Of a DNA stretch of 64,000 nt, positions 24,001 to 36,000 are shown piece after piece. A program made the position numbers and the translations under genes. Positions within the stretch are counted from its first letter, which is position 1, and each line of letters opens with the position of its first letter. The notes beneath the pieces are model-generated. The model saw only the letters and a list, made by a program, of their open reading frames with translations. It searched no databases and was not told the origin of the DNA. This DNA comes from Astropecten irregularis (lineage: Eukaryota; Echinodermata; Asteroidea; Paxillosida; Astropectinidae): contig OZ020257.1 in NCBI GenBank assembly GCA_963971285.1, forward strand, positions 14,894,602 through 14,958,601, in the 5' to 3' direction.

Positions 24001-27000
24001 CCGAGGGCCTGGCCTCAGTCACACCCATATTAATTTACACAAAATTGCAGAAGACCCATTAAAAATAGAAGGCAAAAAATCAAGACCGTATTTAATAAAC
24101 ATCGATATTCTCATAACCATTTTTCTCAGGACAACGCTGCCACGTCTGTACACACATGGTTGCTTCACGTGGCGAAGATTTGAACTGATTTTTGCGTATG
24201 GAGTCTGGGCATCAAACTTGATGTCGTTGCCTTGCGTACTGTACTGTAGTACATGATTGGCTGATATCCGAGGATAAATGACCTCCAACAACCAATTGAC
24301 CAACCACAGCTGCGCTTCATTGAGGACGGGGTAGCGGGTTAAGACTCATGTTTCGTTACATTTTTGGGAGGAGAGGGTGAACATTTTGACTGCTCCTGAC
24401 TGTTTCCCAAAATTTAAAGCGTAGGATTTTAGATAATGATGAAAAGGAATGTTTTCTCTACCGGTTCGTATATGGTTCATTTCTACGGGGAAATTGTGAG
24501 ACAACATATGAAGACCATTTCTACGCCAGTTTTTCTTATACAAAAAGACAAGTGGTTTTGCCGCTAAATCTCACGTAATGCATACGTCCCAAACATGTTT
24601 TCATTTCAGAATGAAAAATTAACCTCTATACCCCACATAATCCAATCCAATTATAACAAAAGACCCATTAGTATGGACGTTACGATCTTTTTAAAACGCG
24701 TACTCCGAGCTCATTATATATGCAAAGTCAGTCAGTGCCGGTCGGAATGTGCATACGTAGAAAACAAACGGAAGCTATTTGCAGTGGGCTGCGCGCTGAC
24801 TGCTAGAATTCTCCACGACTCCCTGACTTCAATGGGCAGAGGAAATGGCGCTCTCTTTTTAACAAGAGAACAAAGCAAGCTGACTCAAGTGAGATTCGAA
24901 CCCGCAACATCAGGAATAGTGCTGGTTATAGCTCAGTTGGAACCAGTTTTTCTGAGGTCACAGCTTCACATCCCGCTTCGGTCAGTTTTCTCCGTTTACA
25001 CCTTAATGGAATGACCAGCCCGATTCCCTAGGGGCTCATTGGATGATTTCATTGTTGCTTCTTTCATTCTGTCCATCTTCTTTGGGGGCGGGGTAAGGAG
25101 GTTGGGGGGAAGGTCCCTCATTCATAAGCACATAATAATGACTTACGCAAAGGATCTATGACCACTGCATAGGTGCAAACGTATCCGCAGCCAGTGTAGC
25201 AACAGATGCCTTCTCGTTCACAGTCCGAATCCACGCTGCATTCCTCGGGACAGGTTCCTGTTTCTGTCATGGGTGGACACTCACCAAACTCATGAACTGT
25301 TAAAAAAAATTGCTTTAAATTAAGGTTTGCAGTAGAACTGTGATAGAAAATTCACGAGAGTAACTATTACTATTCCAAGCTATTAAGGAAATATGATCCT
25401 GAATATTTAAGATGGAAGCAAATTGTGACAAAGAGCCTTGCCTGAGGACACCGAACCACCTAACCAATAATAGATTCAAGATCTTCTTCAGTTTAAAGGG
25501 CCTACATATTTTGGGTCTTTACTTTGGTAGATGAGATGACCAGTTTGCAGCAGTTTAATACTTGTTTTTTCAGTAGGAAATGCCAGGCCACTTAGCTCCA
25601 GCACTCCACATGCATAGCTTCTGAATGGGTTCGATAATCCAAGACTAAATTTTGACGGCGCAGGACACTCCACCACCCTCTCAGGCTGCGGGAAGTTTGT
25701 CACATCAAGACGTTGGGACCGACTTACCGATTGGATTGTACGCAGGCATGCATCTCAGCCCACAGCCGTTGCTGCAACATTTCTGACTGTCCGGACAGGA
25801 ATAGTCATCGGAGCAATCGTTGGTGCAGGCACCTTCCATGGTCTTCATATCCACGGCGGGACAGAGGCCTGCCTTGGCTTCTTCATCTGACAAAAACAGA
25901 CGATAAAACTGTCATGAGCCATGTTGGTGTTAAAATTTCGGCTGGTGATCGGTGTTGAAATTTCGGCTGGTAACTGGTGTTGAAATTTCGGCTGGTAACT
26001 GGTGTTGAAATTCCGGCAGGTAACCGGTGTTGAAATGTCTGCAGATAACCGGTGTCAACATTTTGGCTGGTAACCAGTGTTGAAATTTCGGCTGGTAACC
26101 GGTGTTGAAATTTTGGCTGGTAATCAGTGTCGAAATTTCGGCTGGTAACTGGTGTCGTCAAGTTAACTGTGTTGACAATTCGGGAGGTAACCGGTGTCAA
26201 TATTTCAGCTGGTAACCGGTGTTTCAACTGTTGGACCTTTCCTGCACTTACAAAAGTACTATGCTTAGCAGTTTTATGAAATGATACTGCAATAGTTCCC
26301 GTGATATCGTCATGATATCTCCTACTCTAAGCCAGTCTTGAGGTGGCAAAAACTTACCGGACTTTGGTGGGGCAGTTTCCATCGGCTCCACACACATAGA
26401 GTTGCAGCCGTCCTGGCAGCATTTCAGCTCTCCATCGCAATTGTAGTCATAGTAACACTCCGTGACGACCTCGTCATTGATGCACGGGACATAATCTTCG
26501 GGATGTACAGGAGGGCACGTGCCTTGCTTGGGCTCTGATTGGTCAAAATAGACAGTTCAATTTCAAGTTGTCTTATACGTAGTTCAAAACCTTACATCTA
26601 CAAACGGAGGAGGAAATAAAATAGTTTTTGGGGATGTAGTGTTTTACTAGTCTAAGCATCACCCATTCTACTCAGTGTCACTACGTACCAACGTCTGATA
26701 CATGCGTGCATGCAAATTTTATGCAACATGGCACATCAGTCAATCAGATCTGTTTTGAGAACATTTCCGTCAGGATCGTGACAGAGGATGTTGATTGGCC
26801 CAGCAGCTATCTACATGATAGATGCGCTCGGCAAACGGTATGATAGTAGATGCCCCCTGATTGGTCAAAACTTAGAGAAGTCAGTCCTGGGTTGGTTTGC
26901 ATAATTAATCAGGAAATCTGCACGCATGCAATAGACGCTCGCTCGCTGGTATGGTGAGTGCGTCTATCACATAGACTAGTGTTTTACCTGGGGCCTCTTC

Positions 27001-30000
27001 CAATGTGAAAGGTGTACACTGGAAGCCGCATCCGTTGAAGCAGCAGATTCTGTTTCCAGGGCAATCGGCATCGTCGCCGAGGCATTCCAGCTCACAGGGA
27101 CCGTTGTCATCAATGTACCGTCGGCAATGGCCATACTTGGCATCTAGGTATGGGAAGTATGACCGAGAGGAAGGAACAGTCAATGATCATACAGGAGTGG
27201 CAATAACTGAACTGCAAACATTTCTAGCAGCATTTCTAGCAGCATTTCTAGCAGCGTTAGTATCATAGGGGATATGGCCTGTTGATCATGACCCATTATC
27301 GCAAACCGAATCCATGTATGAACCATCATATCATCAAATAAAACTGAGTGATGCAGCCTAACTAACATTGCTAGTATCTCAATCAGTTCTTGAAATCTCT
27401 CGAATGTATTGGGTGAAACGATCAAGGACAATGCCAGGATGAAGTAAGAACTTACCGGGGTACTTCTTGGGAATGAAAGGGGGAATGCCACGAGGAAGTG
27501 ATCCGCACATCGCCGTGCAATTCTCCATCGACTCAAACCGGTTGACAGAGCCTCCGCAACCTCCCCAGGTGAACTCTTCACACTCTCCAGTCTCCGGGTT
27601 GTAGCCGTACATGGGAATGATGGCCTCGCACAGACCAGCCTTCATGGGCAGCGTGCAAAGCTCTGCAAAGACAGACCACAAAAATTGGTTCCTGATCTTT
27701 CAAGTCCATTCCTGGACTGGGGTGATGGAATCCGTTACCCTAAGCAAAAAGTCTTTGCTTACGATAGCAGACTTTTTTTTGCTTATTTCACGGGAGAGTC
27801 TCCTTTCTCACTATGCTAAGCAAGGACTTTCTGCAGAATGCACATGACAACACGTTGGCAGAAAATGATCAAGCTTAGCCTAGAAATTCTTCGCTAACTG
27901 ATTTAGCGCCGATTGAGCGCTTACTTACCTGGTAAGAGACTTGGTAAGACGATTTCAACCTCGGGCTCTGGCAGCAAAATGCAGGCCTCCTCGCAAGCCT
28001 CCAGGGTATCAAAGTTGTTCTCGTTGGCATCGCAGCCACCAAAGATGAACTCTTCGCAGCTCTGGGATTTCTGGACGTAGCCATACTTTCGGAAACGGGC
28101 CCGGCACTTGCCAGTCTTCAGAGGCTGAAGGCAGATATCTATAGGGGGAAGGGGAGGAGGTGGGGGGTTTCAGGTAAACAAGAAAGTGGTTTTGTGTGCC
28201 TTTGCTTCTGGCTTTGGTGAGCACTTCTCAAATTCGGCTACTGAGGAAGCAAGCTTGCCCTCCAACCTCAAGGCCTTGCTTGTTCAACATGGAATCGGCT
28301 CTTGGTCAATGGCACACTTATTTGTTTCCACACTTCATACTACCTCATGGACGGCGAGAGCCAGTGGGCTGGATTTCACAAAAGTCTTAGATTAATCTTA
28401 AGATGAGTTGTCAGTATCACCATAGTGATTTGTTTTGTGACATTACACTTTGCTTAGCAATTTGGATTTATCTCACACTTAAGATTTCTACTGCGATGCT
28501 ACTACATGAATATACGCTACTGCGCATTACAAATTTATTATTATCCCTGATCATCAAGACAGAATTTGCATTCCTGAAACCATCTCAACTTCCTGGGGAG
28601 TAAACAGTCCCGGATACCATAAGGTGCACAGAGGCTAATCAAATAACAAAGCCATCTCAACCTTCCTGTGACAAAGTGTCTTGCCCAAGGACGCAAGCAC
28701 CACTAGCCCATGGCTGGATTCGAACCTACCATCTTTAGATTGACCACAAGATCTTGAGTACGACACGCCAGACCACAAGGCCACAGCACTCCATAAGAGG
28801 GACATGCAGGCTCATCCGTTTAAGACTTACCAGATTTATACAACTTGGAATCGACGACCACTGCAGGAGGTCTCACATCGACTGGATCCCCACCTATTTG
28901 GGGAACATCCTGAGGACAAGATGCCTCACAGTCGTCTATGGTGTCAAACCGGTTGTCGTTGCCGCCACAGCCGCCATAGATAAACTCCTCGCATGCCCCT
29001 GCCTCGCTGTTGTAACCAAACTTGGGAAATAATCCAAGACACATCCCTGTTTCCATGGGCATGCCGCAAAGTCCTAAAAAAGAATGGAGAATCGCACACA
29101 GATGAACAAGAGAAGAATAACGAAGTAATTAAAACAACTAAAGAAAGATCCTGTGATAAAGATTTTTCATACCTGGGGCCAATTTCATAGAGCAACTTAA
29201 GCACCAAAATGTGCGTAAGCACGAAATAACCTTGGCAAATAAAATCAGTATGCCAGCCAGAACTCCTTGTGAATGCTATGCTCAGCAAACAATGGCCGAA
29301 TACAAGTCAAACACAGCAAACATCACATGACCATTTGGTTGGTAATCCTGTTTGATCAAGGAAGACTTTTCATGCTTTAGCAATTTCTGCGCTTGATCAG
29401 CTTGATGAAACTGTCCCAAGGGTATATCTTAATATACTTAAAGCACTTTTCAGATCAGAGCATCATATCTCACCTCCGGCATCAACAGGAACTAGAGGGT
29501 CCACAATAACTTCTGGGATTCCTGGATAAGACAATAAAAATATCAATCAATGGCTTCTATATAATTCAGTCTAAATGTCACACATCACCTTCAGGATCAC
29601 ATTTTTTATTTTTCAAAATTATAAAAAAAGGTCTGAGCCAATCACATGGGGAAACTAGACTTGAACTAAAATTCAAAATAGGTGGGTCAGCTCTGCTACT
29701 GTAAACAAAAAACAAAAAGTAGGAGCACCAGAAATATTGAGGATTCCTCAGCAATGGTATTTGACTTTTATCAAAAAATGCAAACAAATTCCAAATTTTC
29801 ATCAAAACTGTTTTTTTTTGCGGCTTGTTTGGATTGAAAAAAAGAAAAGTTTTCGCTTTGAGTTCAAAAAGGAACACACGTCTTACTCTTGCAATCCACT
29901 AGACCATCCTCGTTTGTTACGGCTTGGAATCCTTCAGCACATTCTAATTTTAGGCAGTCAAAGCTTCCTTGCAAGTTACCACAGATACTTCCTGGATCAC

Positions 30001-33000
30001 AGGCATCTGGTTCTTGGCACTCATCAATGTCTGGTTCCCAACGGAAATTATAAAAATGAAGAAGAAAACAATCCAATCAAGTTAATGTCTTGATCTGCAT
30101 AGCCAATATCAAGTGATGCTATCCTAATTATGATGCTGCCTCGCAAGGTATACGTCGTTGCTGAGAATCTGTTTCCAATCTCTTGTTAGCAGCTACTTGT
30201 AGTGAATTCTAATGGACTGTTATACATGCACATTTTTTGCTTTAGGGTCTTAAATGGCAGTAGCTAAATAAGTCCCAAGAGTAGCCTCAAGCCTGGTTTC
30301 TTAAAGGCCCTATAAAACCCCTACAGAGATTATGGATTTATAGTTACTCTTAGAGTAAGCGTGAACACTTACCAAGGCAGAAGCTGTCCACACATGAGTA
30401 GCCCTTTTCACACTCGACACCTTCGCATGTACCTCCCAATGGAGCTATCCAATAACAAAAACAATCAAACGGCTGGTTAATACATGATTAATATATGATG
30501 CTGCCTCACAAGGTACGATGCTGTTGCCAAGAATCTGTTTCCAATCTCTTGTTAGCAGCTAATAATATATATAGTGAATTCTGAGGGACAGTATATACTG
30601 CATGCAAATGTTTGCTTTAGGATATTGAAAGACACAAGTTGATACTAGTGGATACCAAGAGGTAACTCCTGAAAAGTAGAGGATACTTAAAGATGCTAGT
30701 CAGGATTGCTAGATACCAGATACCTGTAACCTAGTGGATGCCAGATACTAGCAGATATGCCAGAAACTAAGGGATGCCAGATACTAGAGAATGATAGATA
30801 CTAGTTGATGCTAGATACTAGCGGATGCCAGATAGTAGCGAATGCCAGATACTGGTGGATATGCCAGATACTAGGGAATGCCAGATACTAGTTGATGCTA
30901 GATATTAGTGGATGCTGGATACTTGTGGATGTTAGATACTAGTGGATGCCATCGATACTAATGGATGCCAGATACCAGTGGAAGCTTATACATAACAATG
31001 AATGCTTGTGGATACAAGAAGTGCCAGTGGTAGATACTAGTTGATACCCAGAGCTGCTAGTTAATGCTAAATACTTGTGGATGCTGGTAGATATTAGTGG
31101 ATGTTAGATACTGATGGCTAGTTATTACTTGTACCAAACTGTTGTTCAAAACAAGTGAAACTCTTACCAACACAGTTGCCGGTATCATCTTTCATGAAGC
31201 CAAATCCACATTCCAGTATAGCACAGTCATAGCTACCAGGGGTATTGGCACAAAGGTTACCCAACCCGCAAATATCCGCGATTTCACTGCATTCATCTAT
31301 GTCTGTGGATGGAAATTTCATGGGAAAATTTGGTATGAATGCTTGTGCACAGCCAACAAGCGAAAAGAAAAACACACATCCATCCAAAAATGAACAAACA
31401 ACCCAACAACAAAAAACAAACCGGTTCGCCGGTTTGAATCCCGCTCCAGTCAATTTTTCTTTGATCAATTTTTAAATTACTCCAAACAACAGACAAACAA
31501 AATGCTATCCACAAAGAAATGGTGTTAGCTAGTTTGCATTTGAGATCACTTTTAATAAATCAAGCAATTGTGAGCTTGACGGACAGTAAAGAGAGCAACA
31601 TATGGGGACTTGAACCACGTACCCTCGCACTCCAAGTCTGGGGTGAGCCTGAATCCCTCAATGCATGCCACCTGGATGGTCACGCAGTCATAGCTTCCTT
31701 CTCTGTTCGTGCAGACGCCGAAGACTCCACAGATATCCGGCGTGTCGCATTCGTTCAAGTCTGGTAGGGGTAGGGGTGGAGGGGAGGGTTGTGCAAAGGA
31801 GGATCATTAGTAAAGATGTGCGATGCTGAAAATTGTTCAAGACCAAGGAGGATCACTCCACTTTCTCCCATTGGATCTTAGTCTGTACTGATTTATACTG
31901 AAAGAAGGATCATTTCAAATTTTGCCGGATGACGCTTGGGAAATGCCCAGAGCTCCCTCGAAAGCCTAAAGAGGCGCTTCATGAAGCCTACCTTCACAGT
32001 GGCCGTCGGAGGACATTTTGTAGCCCGAACCACAGTCCAGCACGGCGCACAGATAGCTGCCCTCCATGTTAGTACAGATGGAGCCATCCTTGCAAATATC
32101 AGGATACTTGGAGCACTCGTCCAGATCTGTAAATACCAAGAGAGGTCAGAAGCCATATTACAAATCAAAGAATATTGAGGGCGTCCCATGTTGGCTCTGA
32201 AGTAACCTTTGTTAATCTGACTCAGGGCGTTGTACGAAACGGAGGGTGAGGCTCAGGCTCCGTCTCTGTCATCCATATGCTGAAAATATAGGTTGTGGTT
32301 GTTCATTGAAACTGAAGCTCTTTCAAACCAGAGAATCTACTTCTGAACAGCAGCCAAAAGCCTCTATTTCACGAAATTCACGAAATGGAGCCGTAGACTG
32401 AGCCTGAACCCTTTACAAAATAAGGCTTGAGGCTAGGCTTGAGATTAATTTTGCTGCTTCCATTTTGTTTCCTACAATGAAATGAAGGGCTTGAGATACA
32501 TTGCGAAGCTGGAGCCTTTCTTCAGGTTCGTCATGTGGCCCATTCCCTTCGTTTAATTTTGAGAGCATTAAAATGGCAGTAGCGAAATAGGTCCCAAGCC
32601 TAGCCCCAAGACTGGTTTCATAAAAATGCCCTAGCTATTAAACCCCACAAAGATTATGACAATTACTCTTAGGGTAGAGCCTTAGGATTAAAGTAAGCGT
32701 GAACACTTACCAAGGCAGAGGCTGTCCACACATGTGTAGCCCTTGTCACACTTGACACCTTCGCATGACTCTCCCAATGGAGCTATCCAAAAACAAAAAC
32801 AATCAAACGACCGGTTAATACAAGAAATGGCAAGTTATGTTGCCCTTCCATTTTAATTGATACTATAAAGAGATGATATGTCGAAGCCATCATTGGTTTC
32901 TGTCAAGGAAAAGTGGAATCATCAAAGATCCAGATATTTGAAAGAACTTACAAATGCATTTCTTGACGCCGTCAGCGAACACTTTCCCCTCGGGACACTG

Positions 33001-36000
33001 GTTGAACTCTGTAAAACCAAGACGTCACAATAATTACGTCTCATCCATAACTTATAGCAACAGATTTACATTGCAAAGATCAAATATGAAGATGTGCGCT
33101 CAAAGATAATTGACTTTTAGGGACACCGCCAACATAGGGCTGGGTAGCTCAGTTGGTAAGAGCACCAGTATGGTATTCAGGAGGTCGCTGGTTCAAATCC
33201 CGCTCCAGTGAATTTATCTTGGTTCACATTTCAATGTTTTACAAACTACTTACGGGAAATATCCAGATCTTGGATGATTTCGAGTTCGGGTATCTCGGGC
33301 TCTACCGGGTCGACAGCTGCTAGGGGACCTCCTGCTCTGGCGGGCCCCAGAGGCTCGGCAAATGGACCTCTGGGTCTCGGGGGTAGAAGGGGCTCATTAA
33401 AGGGTCCGAAGGGTTCGGCAGAGTCCCTGAAGGTAGGGTCCAAGTAGACTGGTTCAACCGGGCAAGGAAGCTTCACCATTTCAGACAAGGCAAGACCTGA
33501 TGAGCGAAGACAGAAAGCAGGAAGTTTAGGAAGAATTCAGAAGAAGGAGGAAAAATTGGCTTCCACAGAAACATTTCACGTTTGTGGGAGTGGAGATTGA
33601 TTGAATCATTCCATGAACTGTAAACATACTTTGATATTAGAGAATGATAAGGGCTTCAAGTTGTTACAGAGGAGTGAGCAAGTCAGGCTCCTAATCTTTG
33701 TGAATAATTCTACAGGTTTGATGGTTGGTGCTCGATTCCCTAGGGCCTTTCTCAATCCTCGGCTCTGACTGAGGCTCCGTCTCTGTCGTGCTTTGTCTCT
33801 GTCATCCATATGCTGAAAATATAGGTTGTGGTTTTTCATTGAAGCTGAAGCTCTGTTTTCTTTTTCAAACCAGAGAATCTACTTCCGAACCGCATCCAAA
33901 AGCCTCTATTTTGATACCCGTTATTTTAGAATGGATTCACAAAGTGGACCCGGAGCCTGAGCCGGAGCCAAGCTTTGAGAAAGGGCCCAGGTCTTCCCGT
34001 CATCATTTGCTTCCCTCCATCCAGTACTATGGGTAACCAACCACTGCGGGTACCAGTCAATATGAGCAGACAACCAGTTGCAAACAGCATACACTTCAAA
34101 CTAATTTCATTGGTAACCAGTGCCTCCTCGGCTTCTGGCTCTACTCACTCTGCTCGTAGTAATCCAGGATGGTGACGGCTCCGTCCTTCACGTCCTTGAC
34201 ATCAATGTTCTTCTCAATGCTGAACACGAGGCAGGTCTCTTCTGCCGTGAGCTGAAATGAAGTACAGAGGTTATGCTCTAAATGATTCCAAATTGGTCCA
34301 GCGTTCCCTGAAAACACTTGGCTTAGACAGGATTACCGACCTGTGGTCCAGCGTTCCCTGAAAACACTTGGCTTAGAAAGGATTACCGACCCGTTATGCA
34401 TATTCAAATTGCATAAATGGAATTTTTTAGGCTGTGACTAGAGGAAGCGCAGATGAGGACAGTATCTGATATTAAATCAAATTGCTGGCTTCTGAGATGA
34501 CCCCAATGTAAACTGTGCATTGCTGTTTGACTGTAAACGTGACCATCTCTTCAAAGAGTTGTCACATCAAACAACGGCGACAAGATATTAATGTCCCATT
34601 TACATCGTGGTCAACTGTATAATGTCAGCAAACAGCACAAGCTATGCTCTCCTAATGTGGATCGGCTCCATTGAGCAAAAAGAAATAGACTCTTGCTCTT
34701 GATCACTAACTCTCTCACCTCATCAAAGTAGATGTTGATCATCTTGCCGTCCAGTTCCACCTTCCTGAAGGCCTTGGTCTGGCGTTTCAGAGCCGCAGAG
34801 GACACGGTTCCCTTGACAGGGATGAATCCAGTTTGCATCTTGACTCTGAGCAGGGCCATGTTGGACACCTCGTCCTCACCAGTGTAACTGATTCAACATG
34901 AAGAAGACAATAAGAGTAATAATTAGAGAGGATTAAACCAAATTTGGCATCTGAGACCACCAGTGAGAAAGTCAAACTTGAGAAATCTAATTTTAGCCAG
35001 TGTTGATCAGAAGTGCTTTTTATGAAGAAAAGTGCCATTGTAGAACTACAAGAAATATTCTCATGACTACCTGGGGCCAATTTCATAGAGCTGCTTATCA
35101 GCACAAAATTTGCTTAGGTATGAAAAGTCTTCCTTGATCAAACAGGACTGCCAACCAAATGTTTATGTGATGTTTACTGCTTTTGAATTGTATTTTGGTC
35201 ATTGTTTGTTGAGCATAACATTCATAAGGAGTTTTGGCTGGCATACTGATTTTATTTACCAAGGTTTTTGGTGCTTAATCAAATTGTGGTGCTTAAGCAG
35301 CTGTATGAAAATGGCCCCTGTACTTCTCCACCACTGTGAGAACATTCAAATGACTTGAAGTATAAGTACTTCTTACCTTGTGCATACTTGCATGGAGTAC
35401 TGGTAGCACCGTTTGGCTGTCTGTATTTCTCGGACTTCGTGGGAGATTGTAAAGGCTGGAACGGTTGGTGGCCTTGGGATGACATTGTAGCTCACAGCGG
35501 TCTGAAACCAGACAGTGAAAAATACATGGCGTGTACCGGTATTAATTAGACTGGACCCAGATTATGACTGTGGCTATGGATTTTGCTGATGGCAACACTA
35601 GAGCATAGGGTGCACATAGGAACACACTTAGCCACAGTTATAGCCATTCATTTTAGATCTGACCGTAGAAGCAAGGCTCAATCAAATCAATGACAATCCA
35701 TCTCTAGTTACTGCAAGTAGATACTATAAAGTCCTGTGCCTTGCTATGGGGCATGCTGGCCCAAATCTGTCAAAGCCTAGAGATGGGTCACAAGGATATT
35801 GTATTCAGGGAGATTCCCTAGCAAAATGGCCAAGATGTAAGGGTTACAGAACGTGCAGTATTAAAGGGATGCAACACTGCAGAGTGTAAAATATTGCCGA
35901 CTTCACTTTGGGGTTTAACGGAAATGGAAAACTACAGAGAAACTCTCTGATAAAAAAAGCATCAATCAAAATGAAAAAGATCAAAGTTTCATTACCTATT

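Noticed and set aside
25560..25700. Possible extra WAP exon between WAP 3 and WAP 4 ([11 protein letters not shown])
   Set aside because: After the nearby CAG acceptor the required phase gives an immediate stop, and the other WAP Cys are missing.
25925..26225. 114-residue minus-strand repetitive frame
   Set aside because: It is a minisatellite translation within an intron, without splice sites or a domain.
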